A stretch of 64,000 nucleotides of DNA, from NCBI GenBank assembly GCA_034509425.1, contig JAVTVJ010000853.1, forward strand, positions 62,001 to 126,000. The letters are read 5' to 3'. Origin of the DNA: Eopsaltria australis. Taxonomy: Eukaryota > Chordata > Aves > Passeriformes > Petroicidae. Positions 45,221 to 58,200 of this stretch are shown here, in pieces. The position numbers and the translations under genes were made by a program. The notes under the pieces were generated by a model, which ran no database searches, was not told the origin of the DNA, and worked only from the letters and a program-made list of their open reading frames with translations. Every line of letters starts with the position of its first letter. The first letter of the stretch is position 1.

Positions 45221-47697
45221 CCAGATCTCTGACAGCACTGGAAGGTGATGCTGTCCTCACTGATTCCCAGCTTTCTTTCTTTAGACAGCAGGAACCATGA
45301 GGATGCCAACTGTGTCTCGCTGCTCTGCATGGTTATCAGCAGGGATACCTCCTTTATTTGTTTTTTTAAAGTGCTTTACACATCTGTGGCGCAGAATAAG
45401 TCATAAATAATAGTAACAGTGCCACTGCTTCCCTGTCTTTAATACTGAGTCACTAGAGATTCCCTTGTGGTGATGCACAGTGCATGACACTGCACAGATT
45501 AGGGTTTCCATCATGCAGACTGCCAGAATGATTGCTTTCACTAAATGCAGCCATTGCACGCAGTGAAATATGCTCAACTGGGGCACTGCTAGTAAAGCAC
45601 TGACAGCAGCTTTGCAAACAAGGATGTATAACTTTCATAATTCTGCTCTGGAGACTAAGAGCTTGGAAAAATGCTGGAGATTGCGGGCAAGAGGTGAATA
45701 TGTTAGCACTTTTCTCACAGGAATCCAAGCAGTGGATCTTATACCCAGAAATCTGCCTTTGTTCTCTCTGGGGAAACCATTCACTGACTTTCTTAAGTTC
45801 CATGAACTCTCTGGGTTAGAGATCATCTTAATCAGCTCCACAGGGTTTAGGACAACTGAGACTTACTCTTGATTGCCATAGTAAATGGCAATTACCCTGA
45901 TAATTAGCTAGTTGTGTTAGCCAAACTGGCAAAGGAAACTTTTAAACAAGAACTATTGGTAGTCTGTGTTGAAGGAAGCAGCACTAAAACCCCAGCTTCT
46001 CTGAATATTTACATTAGTGTCATCTACTGAAGCTGTTTATAGTCAGTGGACATCAAGAGGCCATTCAGATCACCCACCCAAAGCTTGCATGCTCCTGTGG
46101 AGGGGCTGCCACTGTCAGCGGGTGTCCAGATCACATCCCTAAAGCTGCATGTACAGAAGAGATGACATGAGAAAGCTCTTTGCTCCCCTGCCCAAAACTG
46201 CCCCTCTTCCACATTGCCTCTGGCTTCCACAGCCTTCCTCAGCTGAAGGCAGCGGCACAAAAATCAGCTGTATACCTCACTGCTGTGTTTGCCCAACCGG
46301 TTCCCTCCCTGCTTTTTTTTTTATTTTGATGTGTCCTGGTGTTGTTACTCTCTAAGAGCAACTTAGGACAGTAGCCCTAGCTGGAAGGAAACTGTTGTTT
46401 TTAGGGGAGCTTTCGGGAAGGCAGTTCTCCAATCTGGCTTATTGCCAGGCCATCCCAAGGGAGATGGCAGGAATATAACATCAGCCCCATCCAGATGTGT
46501 GTGGAAAGAAATTTTGAAGTAGTACCCAGTGTTTCTGTGAAGATAACTCAATATCCCTCAGAAGTGCAGAACATTAGCTTCTATATCAGGTACAGTCTGA
46601 AATAGCTACCAAACTTCAAATGTCTCTCATTTAATTCCTAGAAACTTCCACAGCTAGGCAAGCCTGTGGGAACTGGGTATTCTTATTCTTCCATGAATGC
46701 ACTTGGATCCATGTGGCTGTAGGGAAATGTAATATAGAACCACTCTGTAGATGGGCATCATTGCTGCAGATATTGCCAAATTCCAAGTGTATTTCAATAT
46801 GTTTTCTGGTGTTTTCAGCAGAAACATGCCATGATCATACACGACACCTAGGTCAATATTTTGAAGGTAGGGAACAAAGCCATGGCCACATTTAAATCAG
46901 CTAGGATGTTGCTTTGGAGTTCATCCAGAGAAAGGCTCCTCCCAAGAACAGTAGAAAAGAAGTGAGGCTAATCATTTCATTGCAGAGTTACCTGTGTCTT
47001 CCCTGAAGGCAGCTACAATTTTCTGGGAAAGAATAACAGAGTAGATGGACTAGTCCAGATTCAAAATGGCAACAAACTTTGTATTTTAAAGGCACTCAGT
47101 GTATTCCTGTGGAGAAACAGGGAAAAGTAATATGCAAAACCATAGGAAAAATTGAGTTGAGCAAAAGTACATTTTACCATTCTTAAAAAAACATGATGCA
47201 GAAGCTCATAAAACCTGAAACTCCACAGGGCTCATCCTGCCAGAGAATCGGTTCTGAATAGCAGTACTTTTGACAAATATAACTTTTTTTAAAATTACAT
47301 AATGAATGCTGGCTTATTTGCATATGGTAATTGGCCTTGTCTGTCACTTCTGCTCGACAGTCTGCTCTTCAGCAAATGCTGCTTTGTTTGTCACTTCCCA
47401 AGCTCTATGACTGTCTATAGAGCAGCAGTCTTTTCATTTTTATAGATTTCTAAGTGATGTTAATGAGAATAATCCAGCACAACCAGGAAAAAAATAAATC
47501 TGGTGTCATTCCTGGGCTCTGGACACAAAGAAAACTCCAGAAGAATGTATTAAAATTATAATATGGTTTCTGTGCTCTATTGTTGCACTATGTAATTTGA
47601 AAATCTATAGTTTTACAAACTACCCCAGCTGGATTATTTTTTCAGTATCTTGGCACTATTTATTGTCCTGACATTTGAGAAAGCTTTCAAAATCTCA
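45221..47697. other. No gene recognised; possible conserved noncoding stretch near the right end
   Basis: About 2.5 kb. ORFs of 116 and 100 codons overlap on opposite strands at 45453-45872 without recognisable domains. Around 47285-47480 the sequence contains an octamer ATTTGCAT (47316-47323) close to a homeodomain-type TAATTGG (47328-47334), which is suggestive but not decisive of an enhancer. Confidence 0.45.
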
Positions 47698-48000
47698 AAA
47701 TCATAGAATCATAGAATTGTTAAGATTGGAAAAGACCTTTAAGGTAATCAAGTCCAAGCATCAACCCAGCACCACCATGTTCATTATCAAACCATGTCCT
47801 CCAGTGCCAAATCCACACATTTCTTGAATACTTCCAGGGATAGTGACTCTACTACTTCCCTGGACAGCTGTTCCAATGCTTTACAAGCCTTTCAGTAAGA
47901 AAATTTTCCCAAAATCCAATCTAAACCTTCTCTGGCACAACTCAAGGCCATTTCCTCTCTTCCTGTCACTTGCGACCTGGGAGAAGAGACTGACACCCAC
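47698..48000 (-). mobile_element. CR1 LINE 3' end, about 300 bp
   Basis: The inverted tail 'atcatagaatcatagaattgttaagattggaaaagacc' is followed by 'caagtccaagcatcaacccagcaccaccatg', 'cttgaatacttccagggatagtgactctactacttccctgg' (47823) and 'ctgttccaatgctttacaagcctttcagtaagaaaattttccc' (47869). It ends after 'gacctgggagaagagactgacaccca'. Colinear with CR1 of the 'aacccagcac' type. 5'-truncated, with no coding capacity. Confidence 0.95.
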
Positions 48001-51000
48001 ATGTAAGGGTGCATACATGTATAAACCCATCAAATTTACAAGCCTATTGCGAAAAATTAGGTTTTAACAATATTTTCTGTAGTGTTTTTTAAAAAAAAAA
48101 GCAGAACCCAAAACTTCACCATCATTCTGGAAGTTCAAGCTTCGTACGTTCCATCTGCGTAGGAAAAAGTTTTAACAAGCCTTTGTATGCCAGGAAATAT
48201 CCTTTCTGCCATCACTTCTACTGCATCCAAAGTTTTCTTCAAGTGGGAATAAAAACAAACACAGTGTCACAATCTGTGCTTGGCTACACAAGAGACAAGT
48301 ACGAGTGAAGGCATCTGACAAGTAGGGAAAGCCACTGCTCATGTTGTGCTCCTCAGGAGTCTAAAACCCATTTTAGCACTAAAGGTTGTAAAAAGGAGAA
48401 GCCAGTCACTTTCCATGTCAGAGTCCATGGGCAGCCAAGAACTGAAGTACATAAAACCAGATGAGACTGGATCATTTAGTAGTTTTCATTTGTGCAAAGA
48501 GGACACTAAATTCCAGCCCTACACGGGCTTCTTGTGGAAGGAATGTAGGTGAAATGGGAAAAGAAAGATCAAATATGATCTGTGATTCATCACTAATGTA
48601 ATATTACTTCTGCTCCTTCTGTGTAGGAGACTTTGCCTCAGTTTGGAGTAAAGACAGATTTGTGTAGGAAACATCCCACTGGCATTTCCAAAATTAAGAC
48701 AAAGCAAATTACCTATGGCAATCTTAGGGAAAAGCTATACCTAGTTTCACTTGTTTGCTCCAGTGTCACATTAGTGTGTCATAATCCATATGACACAGGT
48801 AATGCACACACTGAGGGAGAAGTCAAAGAAAGAAAAACCACAGAACTGAAGAAAGAAAATAAAGGATGAAAATTAAACAAGATACAAAAAAAGCAAAGTC
48901 ATGTGGGAGAAAGAAATCTTATCAAAAGGAAATAATCTGCCAGTGTCTCTGCACATATTTAAAAATTAATGTGAGTTAAAAAACAGTTATAAACCAAGGC
49001 ATGGATATAGATTTCAACTGAGACATTCCTTCATCTCCAAAAAAAATCATTTTAATTCTTGATTTAAGTGAAGGATTAAGAACCAACTCAGTTCATGAAG
49101 AAGTTTTTGTTCTCCCTCCTCAAATCCTCATTAATTAGTCAAAACTGGTTGGTTGGTTAGGTTAAGTCCTACTGGCAGACACTTGTGTGCTCCCAGTCCA
49201 GGCCCCACCTGTACAGACACTGTTGACAAACAGTGAAGGCTCCTCTGTCTTGCTTAAGTCAGCACCACATCCACAAGGACATGGCCTCATCTAAAGCAGC
49301 AGCATTTACAACACAGAAGAGGAGCATACATTTGGGTTCATTAATTGCTTGAGCTGATCACCTGGACAGCAAACTGACCTGCTCAAGGCATGGTAACACA
49401 TTTCTCTGCTTCTCTCACAAGTGACAGGAGCAGGTTACAGCAGGCAGGCAAGGCACAAAATATCTGACACAGGCAGAGTGGGTCAGGAAAAACTTCCCAG
49501 ATCCCTCAGCCCAAGGACTGCAGGCTCCTGGAAGGTGAGAACTTCATTGCTTGCAGGTTTTGGAACCATTTTTCAAGAATGAATAATATGTGTTCTTGGA
49601 ATATCCTGAGTTGAAAGAGAACCACAAAGAGCATTGAGTTCTCAGTGGGGAAAAAGGCACCAACATAGCTTAATAAAGGAAACAAATCTGTCTGTGCAAG
49701 TTGAAGGCAGCACAAAATCTATATGAAGAGCATATCTGTTTAAATTATAGAAAATTAGAAATCAGTAAAACAGATGTGAGGAAGAGCAAAACCACAAGAG
49801 AATCACAAGAATATCTATCCTGTTAAAATATACATTAATGTCACCATTCATAATGACGAGGGATATTTTTAACTTTTCTAAATTAACTTAGTAATTTCAG
49901 TTGCTTGGCAAATGCAGCTGCTGTTCTGCAATCGATGGTATTTGATCAATTTCTATCACCTGAAGATCTGGTCCCTGGTGTGCCAAAAGAGATTGTTAAT
50001 TATTTCAGCACACAATGCACAACGATGAGATCATGAGATCAGTGCGAAATTAACATATTACAGATGTGTGTGCTTAGTCCTTTACCATTTGGGATTCATA
50101 GTTATAAAATTTCTTCTGCAGTCATGCAGAGTATAATTTATTGAGAATAAATTGTTCATAATGATGGGATTCCAGGAGCTTTAAGTACATGAGTGATTTC
50201 TGCACTTTGATGAAATTATGAGTTGGCAAGCACTAATTATGACTGCTGACATTTGTTTTACTGGTCTGGTTTCTCATGGTTGCCATTCTCTGCTGAAATA
50301 CATGAAAAAAATTGCCATTACCATTGATGGAAACAATGATATTGTAGATCACATAATTCTTAGTAGTTTGCAAGAAATCTGCTTCCAAAGTCAACTTTTC
50401 TCTTTTCTTTTTGGCTTTGTTCTTTTGATAGATGCTCTCAGCCAGTAAAGCAGAATCGATTTAAATGAATAAGCAAGCGAACAGCATTCATATCACCTTT
50501 ATTTCACTTTGCTTCCTTGCTTGATTCTAATGATTCTTTATTTCAGTACTGAGAGAAGTTTCACTACGTGGCCAAGGCATCATAAATAAGAATCAAGTAA
50601 GTAAATAAAATAACAAACCCAAGTCAGTGTCAGCATTTACTCTCAGTCATTACAACATTCTTTTTAATAATAACAAATGTAAGTTCAGGAAAATCCAAGC
50701 TGTTCATTGCTCAGATGGGGCTCACAAATTGCAGTAGATGACAGAAGCCTTTTAATACTAAAAAAACAAATTACAACCTCTATCAGATATGTTGCCAGCC
50801 AGAGGAGAAACTTTACACTTTTTTATTAAGTTCATGGTTCTGCTTTCTTAAATTTGTTCTCAAATGAGGAGGGGAAATGAGGATGAATTCATTCAGGGAC
50901 AGACAGCATGACAATGTGTTGCAAGGGATGAGAGCTGAAAGAGAAGCATAAACAAGCCACAGCTGAAAACAAAGAGCCATCATGGACTGTCAGATCTGTC

Positions 51001-51580
51001 AGATTGGCCTCTGGGATCAGGGCAAAGTTAGGACTGACAAGTTCTCCCCACCTCAGTCCACTGGTCCTACTTTCTGACAGTGGTGGAATGACCCTCCCTC
51101 TCCCCTGCATCCCTTGGATGGCCTGATCTTTGGTTCTCTTCTCCCTGGTCACAGGGTTGGACCTTCTTACTGGCAACACTATTCCCCATCCTCATAAACA
51201 TTCTTCTTGTGTAGTGCTGAGACAAAACATCCTTGCAAAAAGGTCATCAAATACAGCCAGGCTCAGTGGGGGTAAAAGTGAAATATTGCATCAAGGATCT
51301 TTGGTGGCTTGAATTGACTCAGAGCCCTGTCAGTCCTGTATTTTAACCCTTTGAAACTGAATGCTTGAAAAAGACAGTGCAAAGAAAGCTGGGTGGGATT
51401 TGAATATGTGAGTGTACACATATCTGCTGATGCCGAAAGCAACCTGGTGTTTGTACTGATAAAGGGAAGTCCATAACCTGTTCCTCAAAGAAATGTTATT
51501 TTTCAAGGGATTCAACTGCCCTAGGACACCTGGAATTCAGGTATTTGCATGTGCCTTCAGAGTCACTTAATACATCCCAC
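48001..51580. other. No gene recognised over about 3.6 kb
   Basis: AT-rich DNA with no element I can name. The 49840-50460 part is rich in homeodomain-type TAAT/ATTA cores and has the texture of conserved noncoding DNA, but nothing decisive. The 96-codon ORF at 50889-51179 (-) is unrecognised. Confidence 0.45.
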
Positions 51581-51622
51581 AGCCACAAAATGGTTGAGAT
51601 TGGAGAGGACTTCAATTCCAAC
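51581..51622 (-). mobile_element. CR1 tail stub
   Basis: 'agccacaaaatggttgagattggagaggacttcaattccaac' matches the inverted terminal 40 bp of CR1 ('aatcacagaatggttgaggttggaagggacttc...tccaac'). Only the tail is present. Confidence 0.6.
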
Positions 51623-52051
51623 ACAGATTTAGCATAAGCTTAAAAAAAATGTGTGTTGGCAGCACCAGTTCTTATTCATTGCCTGTGAAAAGGGTGCAAG
51701 AACCTGGCCTTGGTAGAAACCACTTTCAGGTATCTAAAGTAGAGGGTGATGTTCAGTGAGGAAAAGGGAGAGAAACTATATTGGCTACTGGGAATAGTTC
51801 ACTACCTCAGATGTTCCCTACCTCTTTCTGACCTCTTTTTCTGTTTAGGTCATGCCTGCTACCACGTTTTTAAGCTTCTTGAGAGTTTGCAGAACTAAAA
51901 CATTAATCCGAGTTTATGTCTGTAGATACAAAGAAAAGGTGAGCTCTCAGTCCTGGCAGATATAACTTTAGTTTCCCCCTACCTGGGTTGCACGTTAATA
52001 TTTTTTCTTCTCAGGAGATTGGTCCAGAATTAAAGCTTCTTAATAGCTTTT

Positions 52052-52075
52052 GTTGTTGTGGTTGTTGTGGTTGTT
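52052..52075. repeat. GTTGTTGTG short tandem repeat
   Basis: Two full 9-bp units plus a partial third. Confidence 0.9.
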
Positions 52076-52818
52076 CGCAGATCTGGTTTGTATTTCATTT
52101 GTTCCGTAGAAGTTTTCTGAAAGCTTAGGGTCTTTTGTTTTTTTCACTTGCTTTCTTGGCTGTATTTTTTTATTTTCTGTAAAAGCTTGGTTCTTTTTGC
52201 CTAACTGTAGGAATTCTCCTAAAGTGTTAAAATTAGTCTTCCTTCCATGACTAGTAGGGACATCACAAGCCTTGGGTCACTGTGCATATGATAGATCTGT
52301 GTGCATTGAGGGTACAGGGATTTAATCTGACTGGACTTGGTGAAACCTTTCCTAGCCTTTGATCTACAGAACACACAAGAGAACAGATCCCTCCTGAGAA
52401 TTTTCTGGGATTCAGCTGGGCTTATCTGAAGACAGTGGATCCAAAGCAGTTCTGAATGCATTACTGGTGGCTGCTCTGTGGTTTACACCAAGCTCTACTC
52501 TCACTGCAGCAGTCATCTCCTGTATTTCTGGATTAATAAATTGGGATGTTAAATTCAACAATTTTCTCACAAAATCCAGAGATAGAGCATAAAGTCATGT
52601 CAGTAACTAAACCTCATGAAAACTGGAGCACAATTCTAGTTGGGAGCTTAGAGCACAACAAACTAACACAGACACCACTGCCCATGCTGCAAGAAGGGAA
52701 AACCAGCTTGCAGCTGGGGAAACAGGATCTTTGCACATTTGTCCCTCTTATTCACTACTTTGATAATTTCCAAACTTATTGTGCTCATAGGTATTCCTTT
52801 TCTCCTGAAGCACATTTG

Positions 52819-52834
52819 AAAAAAAAAAAAAAAA
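52819..52834. repeat. A16 homopolymer
   Basis: Uninterrupted run of 16 A, with no recognised retroposed sequence upstream. Confidence 0.95.
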
Positions 52835-55234
52835 TCTTTTCTTTCATATTGAACTCCACTTTTTTTGCTAGCCATTATTTTCTGTGACCTACAGTGACAT
52901 GTAGAGCTGACTCTGCTGGAATGTCAGCTGCTTGCATCTCCAGCATCCCTGCAAGATGATCGTGTGTCCATGGTGACACTGTGGCAGAAACATTATAAAG
53001 CATCAGCATTACCATCAAGTGAGAATTTCTTAATTTTGCCTGTAAGTTTTCTCCTCTAAAGCCAACTTTCTCTCTTGAGGTAGTAACCATAATCATGCTC
53101 TCTTCATATCTTTGTTAACTCAAGAAAAATATTACAAATATTTTCATATTACAGTCTTGCTAATATCTTAAAGAGGGAGGCTGAAAAGTAAAAGAAAGAA
53201 AATACAGAAAGAAAACACACCCTCTGGGAGGAATATTGGGTCAAGATATTCCTAAATATATTCTCAGCATTCATGCTGTTGTCCTCAACCAATAGTAACA
53301 AGATGTTTGTGTTCAAGGTGCAGCCACTGTGGCTTTCTGGCCCATTGTATCAGCAAATGTGTAAATGTGTTAGGACAGACGTAAGGACTGGCACAGAGTG
53401 AGTGCCATCAATCTCTTGTGGGGGAAGTCAACATTCTGATCCAGTTGGAAATGCATTTTTATTCAGATAACAAGGGGATATAGAGCAGAAAGTTCTGGTA
53501 AAGAGAACAACAGAGATCAGTTTCCTGGAATAATTGTTCTACCTTCCAACTCATTCTCTGTCACTTTCTTTCTCAAATGTCCTTCATATGACCCAGGCAA
53601 CCCAATTAGTTGTTTGAAGGGACTGAATTTGACCTCTGAGCCACATTTTAAGTGTTCTAGAAATTAACAGATCATTTATTCTTGACCTCAGCGTCTCCAT
53701 CTGCAAAAAAAAAACCCCAAAGCAATAATATTTAATGAAGAGTGAAGTTGCGACTAATTGGTGCTCACTGCAGCAGCTTTGCCATCTGGGGACTTGAATT
53801 CGTGACTGGGGTTGCAGACAGCAATGTTAGGGAGTTCATAAGCTGGGATGGACATCAGGAATGGGAAAGATGTCAGGGGTTATAGGAATGAGGTCTCACT
53901 CTGCCTGTGCAAGGTTGGATCATGAAGAGAGAAGAGTAAAATGGAGGGCAGGAGTTCGTGTCCTGATTTAAAGAAATGGGAAGTGGGAGAAGTTTGAAGA
54001 TAGACAGGATCTGCTTCACTTCTTAGTGAAGGACACCCAGGAGAGGAGGAGAAAGCAAGAAAACTTGGGTCTCAAACAAGTGAAAGAGTTGATATTTGAG
54101 CAGTGAGGTCAGGAAATTGCATCCTTATCCTGGGGAAGAGGGTCTTATGAAGGATGCGGGGTAGTCAAGTTCATTTGGAATAAGGGAGTATCAGGGTAAA
54201 TATCCAATAACCTGGAAAGTGTCTCAAGGAGAAGGGTGATGGGTGAAAGGAGAAGCAGTCCCAACAATACCTGCAGCATCACATCCTCTGTAGGAACTGC
54301 TCTGTAGATATAAATACATGTGCTCTCGTGAGATGGAAAGTCATAGGGAAAGGGGCAGAGGAACCTCTGGATCTCAACCACACACAGAACTAAGCCCCTA
54401 CATATGTAGCCTGAATTCTGTGAGATAAACTTGGAAACAAAACTCTGAGGTTTCCTCCAATTGACATAAATGTAATTATAAAGCACAACCTAATCCTGTG
54501 ATTGAACCCAACTGCCTTATAGCCAACATCTCAGCTGGTTTGCATTTTTTTCAATATTTTTTGTGCGTGTGTGTGTGATCATATGAGTAGTTTCTTGGTT
54601 TTGTATGTTTTTCTTGAAAGTATAAATAGTTGCAGCAGTTCACAGAACCAAATCCACCACCAGATGCAGACACTAAATGAGAGACCAGTGAAACCACGGT
54701 TTCCACTGGCTTCATCAGGAGTAGATCACTATGTCAGAAAAACTGCCTTTTCAGGCACCTAATGATGGAGATCAGTGTTTAATGGACAGCAATGAAGTTT
54801 AAAATATTATTTGTTTCATTGCATTATAGCAAGCTGATCTCTCCAATACTGTTCCCTCAGCTGATAAAGTGATTTTGCATGGCAGAGCCGTCGCTGCACA
54901 AAACTCATGTGAGAGGCCTTTTAGAAGTGTGACATCCTGCCCAAGGGCATGAACAATTTTATCAACATGTATTAGGTTTTTTTTTACCTTTTGAACATCA
55001 CATTAATTAGAAGTGAACATGACTATCTGTAAAGCTCCCTAATACAGCACTGAATTCACCACTCGTTCAAAAATTTAGCAAAAATTACCATATGTGTTAG
55101 AGAAGCTCAACGTTTTCTGCTTTTCCAGGCTGCTGAGGCAGCATCCTCTTAGTGTTGATAAAAATTGCTTTGCAAAGGTTGTGCCTCTTTGGATTTATCA
55201 CTATCAGCATGTGGCAGTGTTTGAGCTTCCAGCT

Positions 55235-55250
55235 AAAAAAAAAAAAAAAA
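55235..55250. repeat. A16 homopolymer
   Basis: Uninterrupted run of 16 A. The upstream sequence is not recognised as a processed pseudogene. Confidence 0.95.
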
Positions 55251-58200
55251 TTCAAATGGAATTTTACAGTATTTGCTTTGGGGCTGGAGCATAAAACTGC
55301 TCTCTTAGCAGCTTCCAAGTCCCTGGAAGCTCAGTCCCTGTGTCTCTTGGCTTTGCCACACCCCCCCTATGCATTGCTGCTGATCTTTCCCACTTGCTGT
55401 TTACTTATTTTATTGCACAGTTTAGAGGCATCTTTTTATTATTTTTATCTTGTTACGATTTTGGCTACTCTTGATGGCAGATGATTACAGAACAGCAAGG
55501 GTATAAAGTGCAAAACTAATGAACCTTGCATGGTGGGCAAGCCACCACCATGGAGGAGAGGAGAAATAAGATTTTGAAGAAATTTTAGTTTCAGAGAAAA
55601 AATGGCTGGGTCTACATCAGCTGTGAGCTCAGTATGAAGGCAAAATGATGCTAAGCACTTGGCACCTACACTGTACACCTGCCTCAGGCCAGCTCTGGTG
55701 CTGCAGGTTGGATGTCTGATAGCAATTAGGACAAATTAAGTGCTGACATATTATTCTGGTGTAATGATTTCCTAAAGGGCTGCAGTTTGTGTGTTAGGAG
55801 CCTCATCTGCAATCTGAATCTGTGTCTGCGTGGTGGTGATAAGGAGATACACTGGAGAAGGGCACTGCTGAGCTGAACTGAGGCACTAATGGAAATCACC
55901 TGGGAAAAGAGTTAATGTCCTTGGACTGGGTGGAGAGCAGCAGTGGGTTTATTGGTACAGCAAAACACACAATCAGATCTTAGCAGGTACACACCAGTCT
56001 CTGATATAAGTGTCCTGAAACACATTTGCTGAAGATCTAGTCTGATACTCTGTTTTTTTTAAAAAATGCATACCTCTGCATACTAGAGTGGAAGAGGCAT
56101 ACTAGCATTTGCTTTTTCTGGTGCCTGTCTGGTTTAATTTGGGCTTTTTAGCACTCAGCACTTCACTGTGTGGCTGTATTTTGAGTCCCTTGATGAGGTC
56201 ACACACAGAGTACTTGACCCTGTGTTTCCTTCATGCAGACTTAGAACTTTGGAGAGAGCTGGAAAGGGCTCTGAATCCTAAAGCCAACCCAGCCCCATTC
56301 CGTGGGAAGGGTAAAACGAAGGGTAAATGCTCCATTTCGAAGCCTTTTTATGTGTTTGATCTCTCACAGCGTTGCTCATTCAATCTGTCCTGCACTAGTG
56401 ACATGAAGAAGCCATGAAAGTTAATCCATTTTAGAGATGAATCGGCTCTGGCAACTGTCCCCAGGCACAGGACAGCAAGCACAGGATGGACGGGCATTCC
56501 AGGGCTCTCCGAGGGAATAATTCCTTGAAAAACAGCACCTGGAAAATGCTCACTCCCTTGTTGCTCATCTGCTTTGGTAGTAGGGAGCTGGCACGGAGTT
56601 CAGTTTCACCTTGGCTCTGGGCAAGGCAGAACTGCCAGACAATGACAGTTTCCAGACGAGAAGCTTGGGGAAAAGAAATAATTTAAAAATTACACATACA
56701 ATCCCTCTGAGGAGAGATCCTCTTTGTGCCAAGTGTTAACACACAGCCAGAACAAGTCTTTTCTTTTTACACGTTCCTGCTGGCACTATAATGCCCCAAA
56801 ATAAAAGCCCATTGTGGAAAAAGCAGAGAATAGAAGCAGAAAATATGATAAATTGTCTTGTTTTGTAGGGACACAAAACATTTCTGGCGCTTCATTGATC
56901 AGACTCAGCACTGTAAATAGGAACAATGACCTGCTGAAATGGCCAGGTAGAAAAGAAGCTCCATTTGGAGAAAATTCTTGAGAACTGAAGAATGTTGATC
57001 CCAACATGGGAAAAAAGTCAGTAGAAAGTTAGTCTTTGTCTCAGCTCCCACTGTGAAATCTGTGTCTTCTTGTGGTCAGGCTCAGAGAAGTTCAAGGTTT
57101 GGGTGTTTCTTTCATTTGACCTACACTAGCCTTAAAGAAAGGGTAAGATCCTGATGTTGTCAATCTAAGCTGTACAGAAATTTATTCTAAATCTGAATTT
57201 CAGTGGCAATGAACACCTCATCCCCCTTCATCAGAACTGAATATCTGTCAAAACTCAGAGTTGAATATCTGAGCATGGTATGAAAACAATGAACATTTTT
57301 TCTTTCTTGTCTATTGACTGGGCAAGCTCTGAGACAAGGTATGGCTATTATACTGCTCTTTATTCAGACTTAGCTGTCAAACACAGTTTTGGACATTTTT
57401 TTGTAGAAACTTTGGCCCAAAATCCCACACAGAACCACATCAACAGAATTTTTTAACATCCAGTTGTTGTTTTTATATACTTCTTTAAGTAAAGTTTTAA
57501 TGGCTAAAACAGCAGTGATGCTGGGAAGCCAACTTTTTCGAGTTTTAATTGATGTCAGCACCCTTCTCCTCTTTAAGAACTGTGAATATTGCCACCCCTT
57601 GGATTGTTCAAAAATGGATTTTTGGTTACTTTTTGTCTTTGGTGAAAAATTCTCTTCTGCTTTTAGACTAATAAATTAGGTAGCTCACACGGAACTGTCA
57701 TTCTGAGTTGGGATAATTTTTTTTGTGCAGCTCATTTCTCTTTAAGCACGGCTGCTGGAGTTCAGTAGAGCAATCTGTAACAAAGCCATCTGAAGAAAAA
57801 AACAATATAGTTGCTAGAAATGTTAGCACTTCGATTAACACACTCAGTTTTAGCTGGAAGAAATCTGGCTAATGGGCTTCAGGGACTCTTGGGAAGAGAA
57901 AATTGTAAGACATGAGCATTCTCTAAGAGCAGCTGTCCTTGGTATTGCAAAAGATACCCAATATTCTTCCTGGCTTTGGGATGGGTTTTGGGCTTTCTCT
58001 GTTGTTGTCATCTCTGGCCTCTCTTGCTGACCCAGTTTCATCTGTCCAACCAAGTTTAAAAACAAATAAACACATTTGTCCTTCTCACAAAGGAAGTCCT
58101 AGGATAGAGAATTTGTGTCAGTAAATTGAAACATTCCTGCTGAAACAAAGAAAAAGCTCTTCCAAGTTAAAATAATCTTCTAGCAATAAATTTACTAGCC

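Noticed and set aside
47030..47100. CR1 tail ('gagtagatggactagtccag...')
   Set aside because: Only a short partial match to the 'gatggactagatgac' part of old CR1, with no flanking support and no terminal repeat.
52819..52834. Poly-A tail of a processed pseudogene (also considered at 55235 and 33003)
   Set aside because: No recognisable coding sequence or target-site duplication upstream. Simple homopolymer expansion is the simpler reading.
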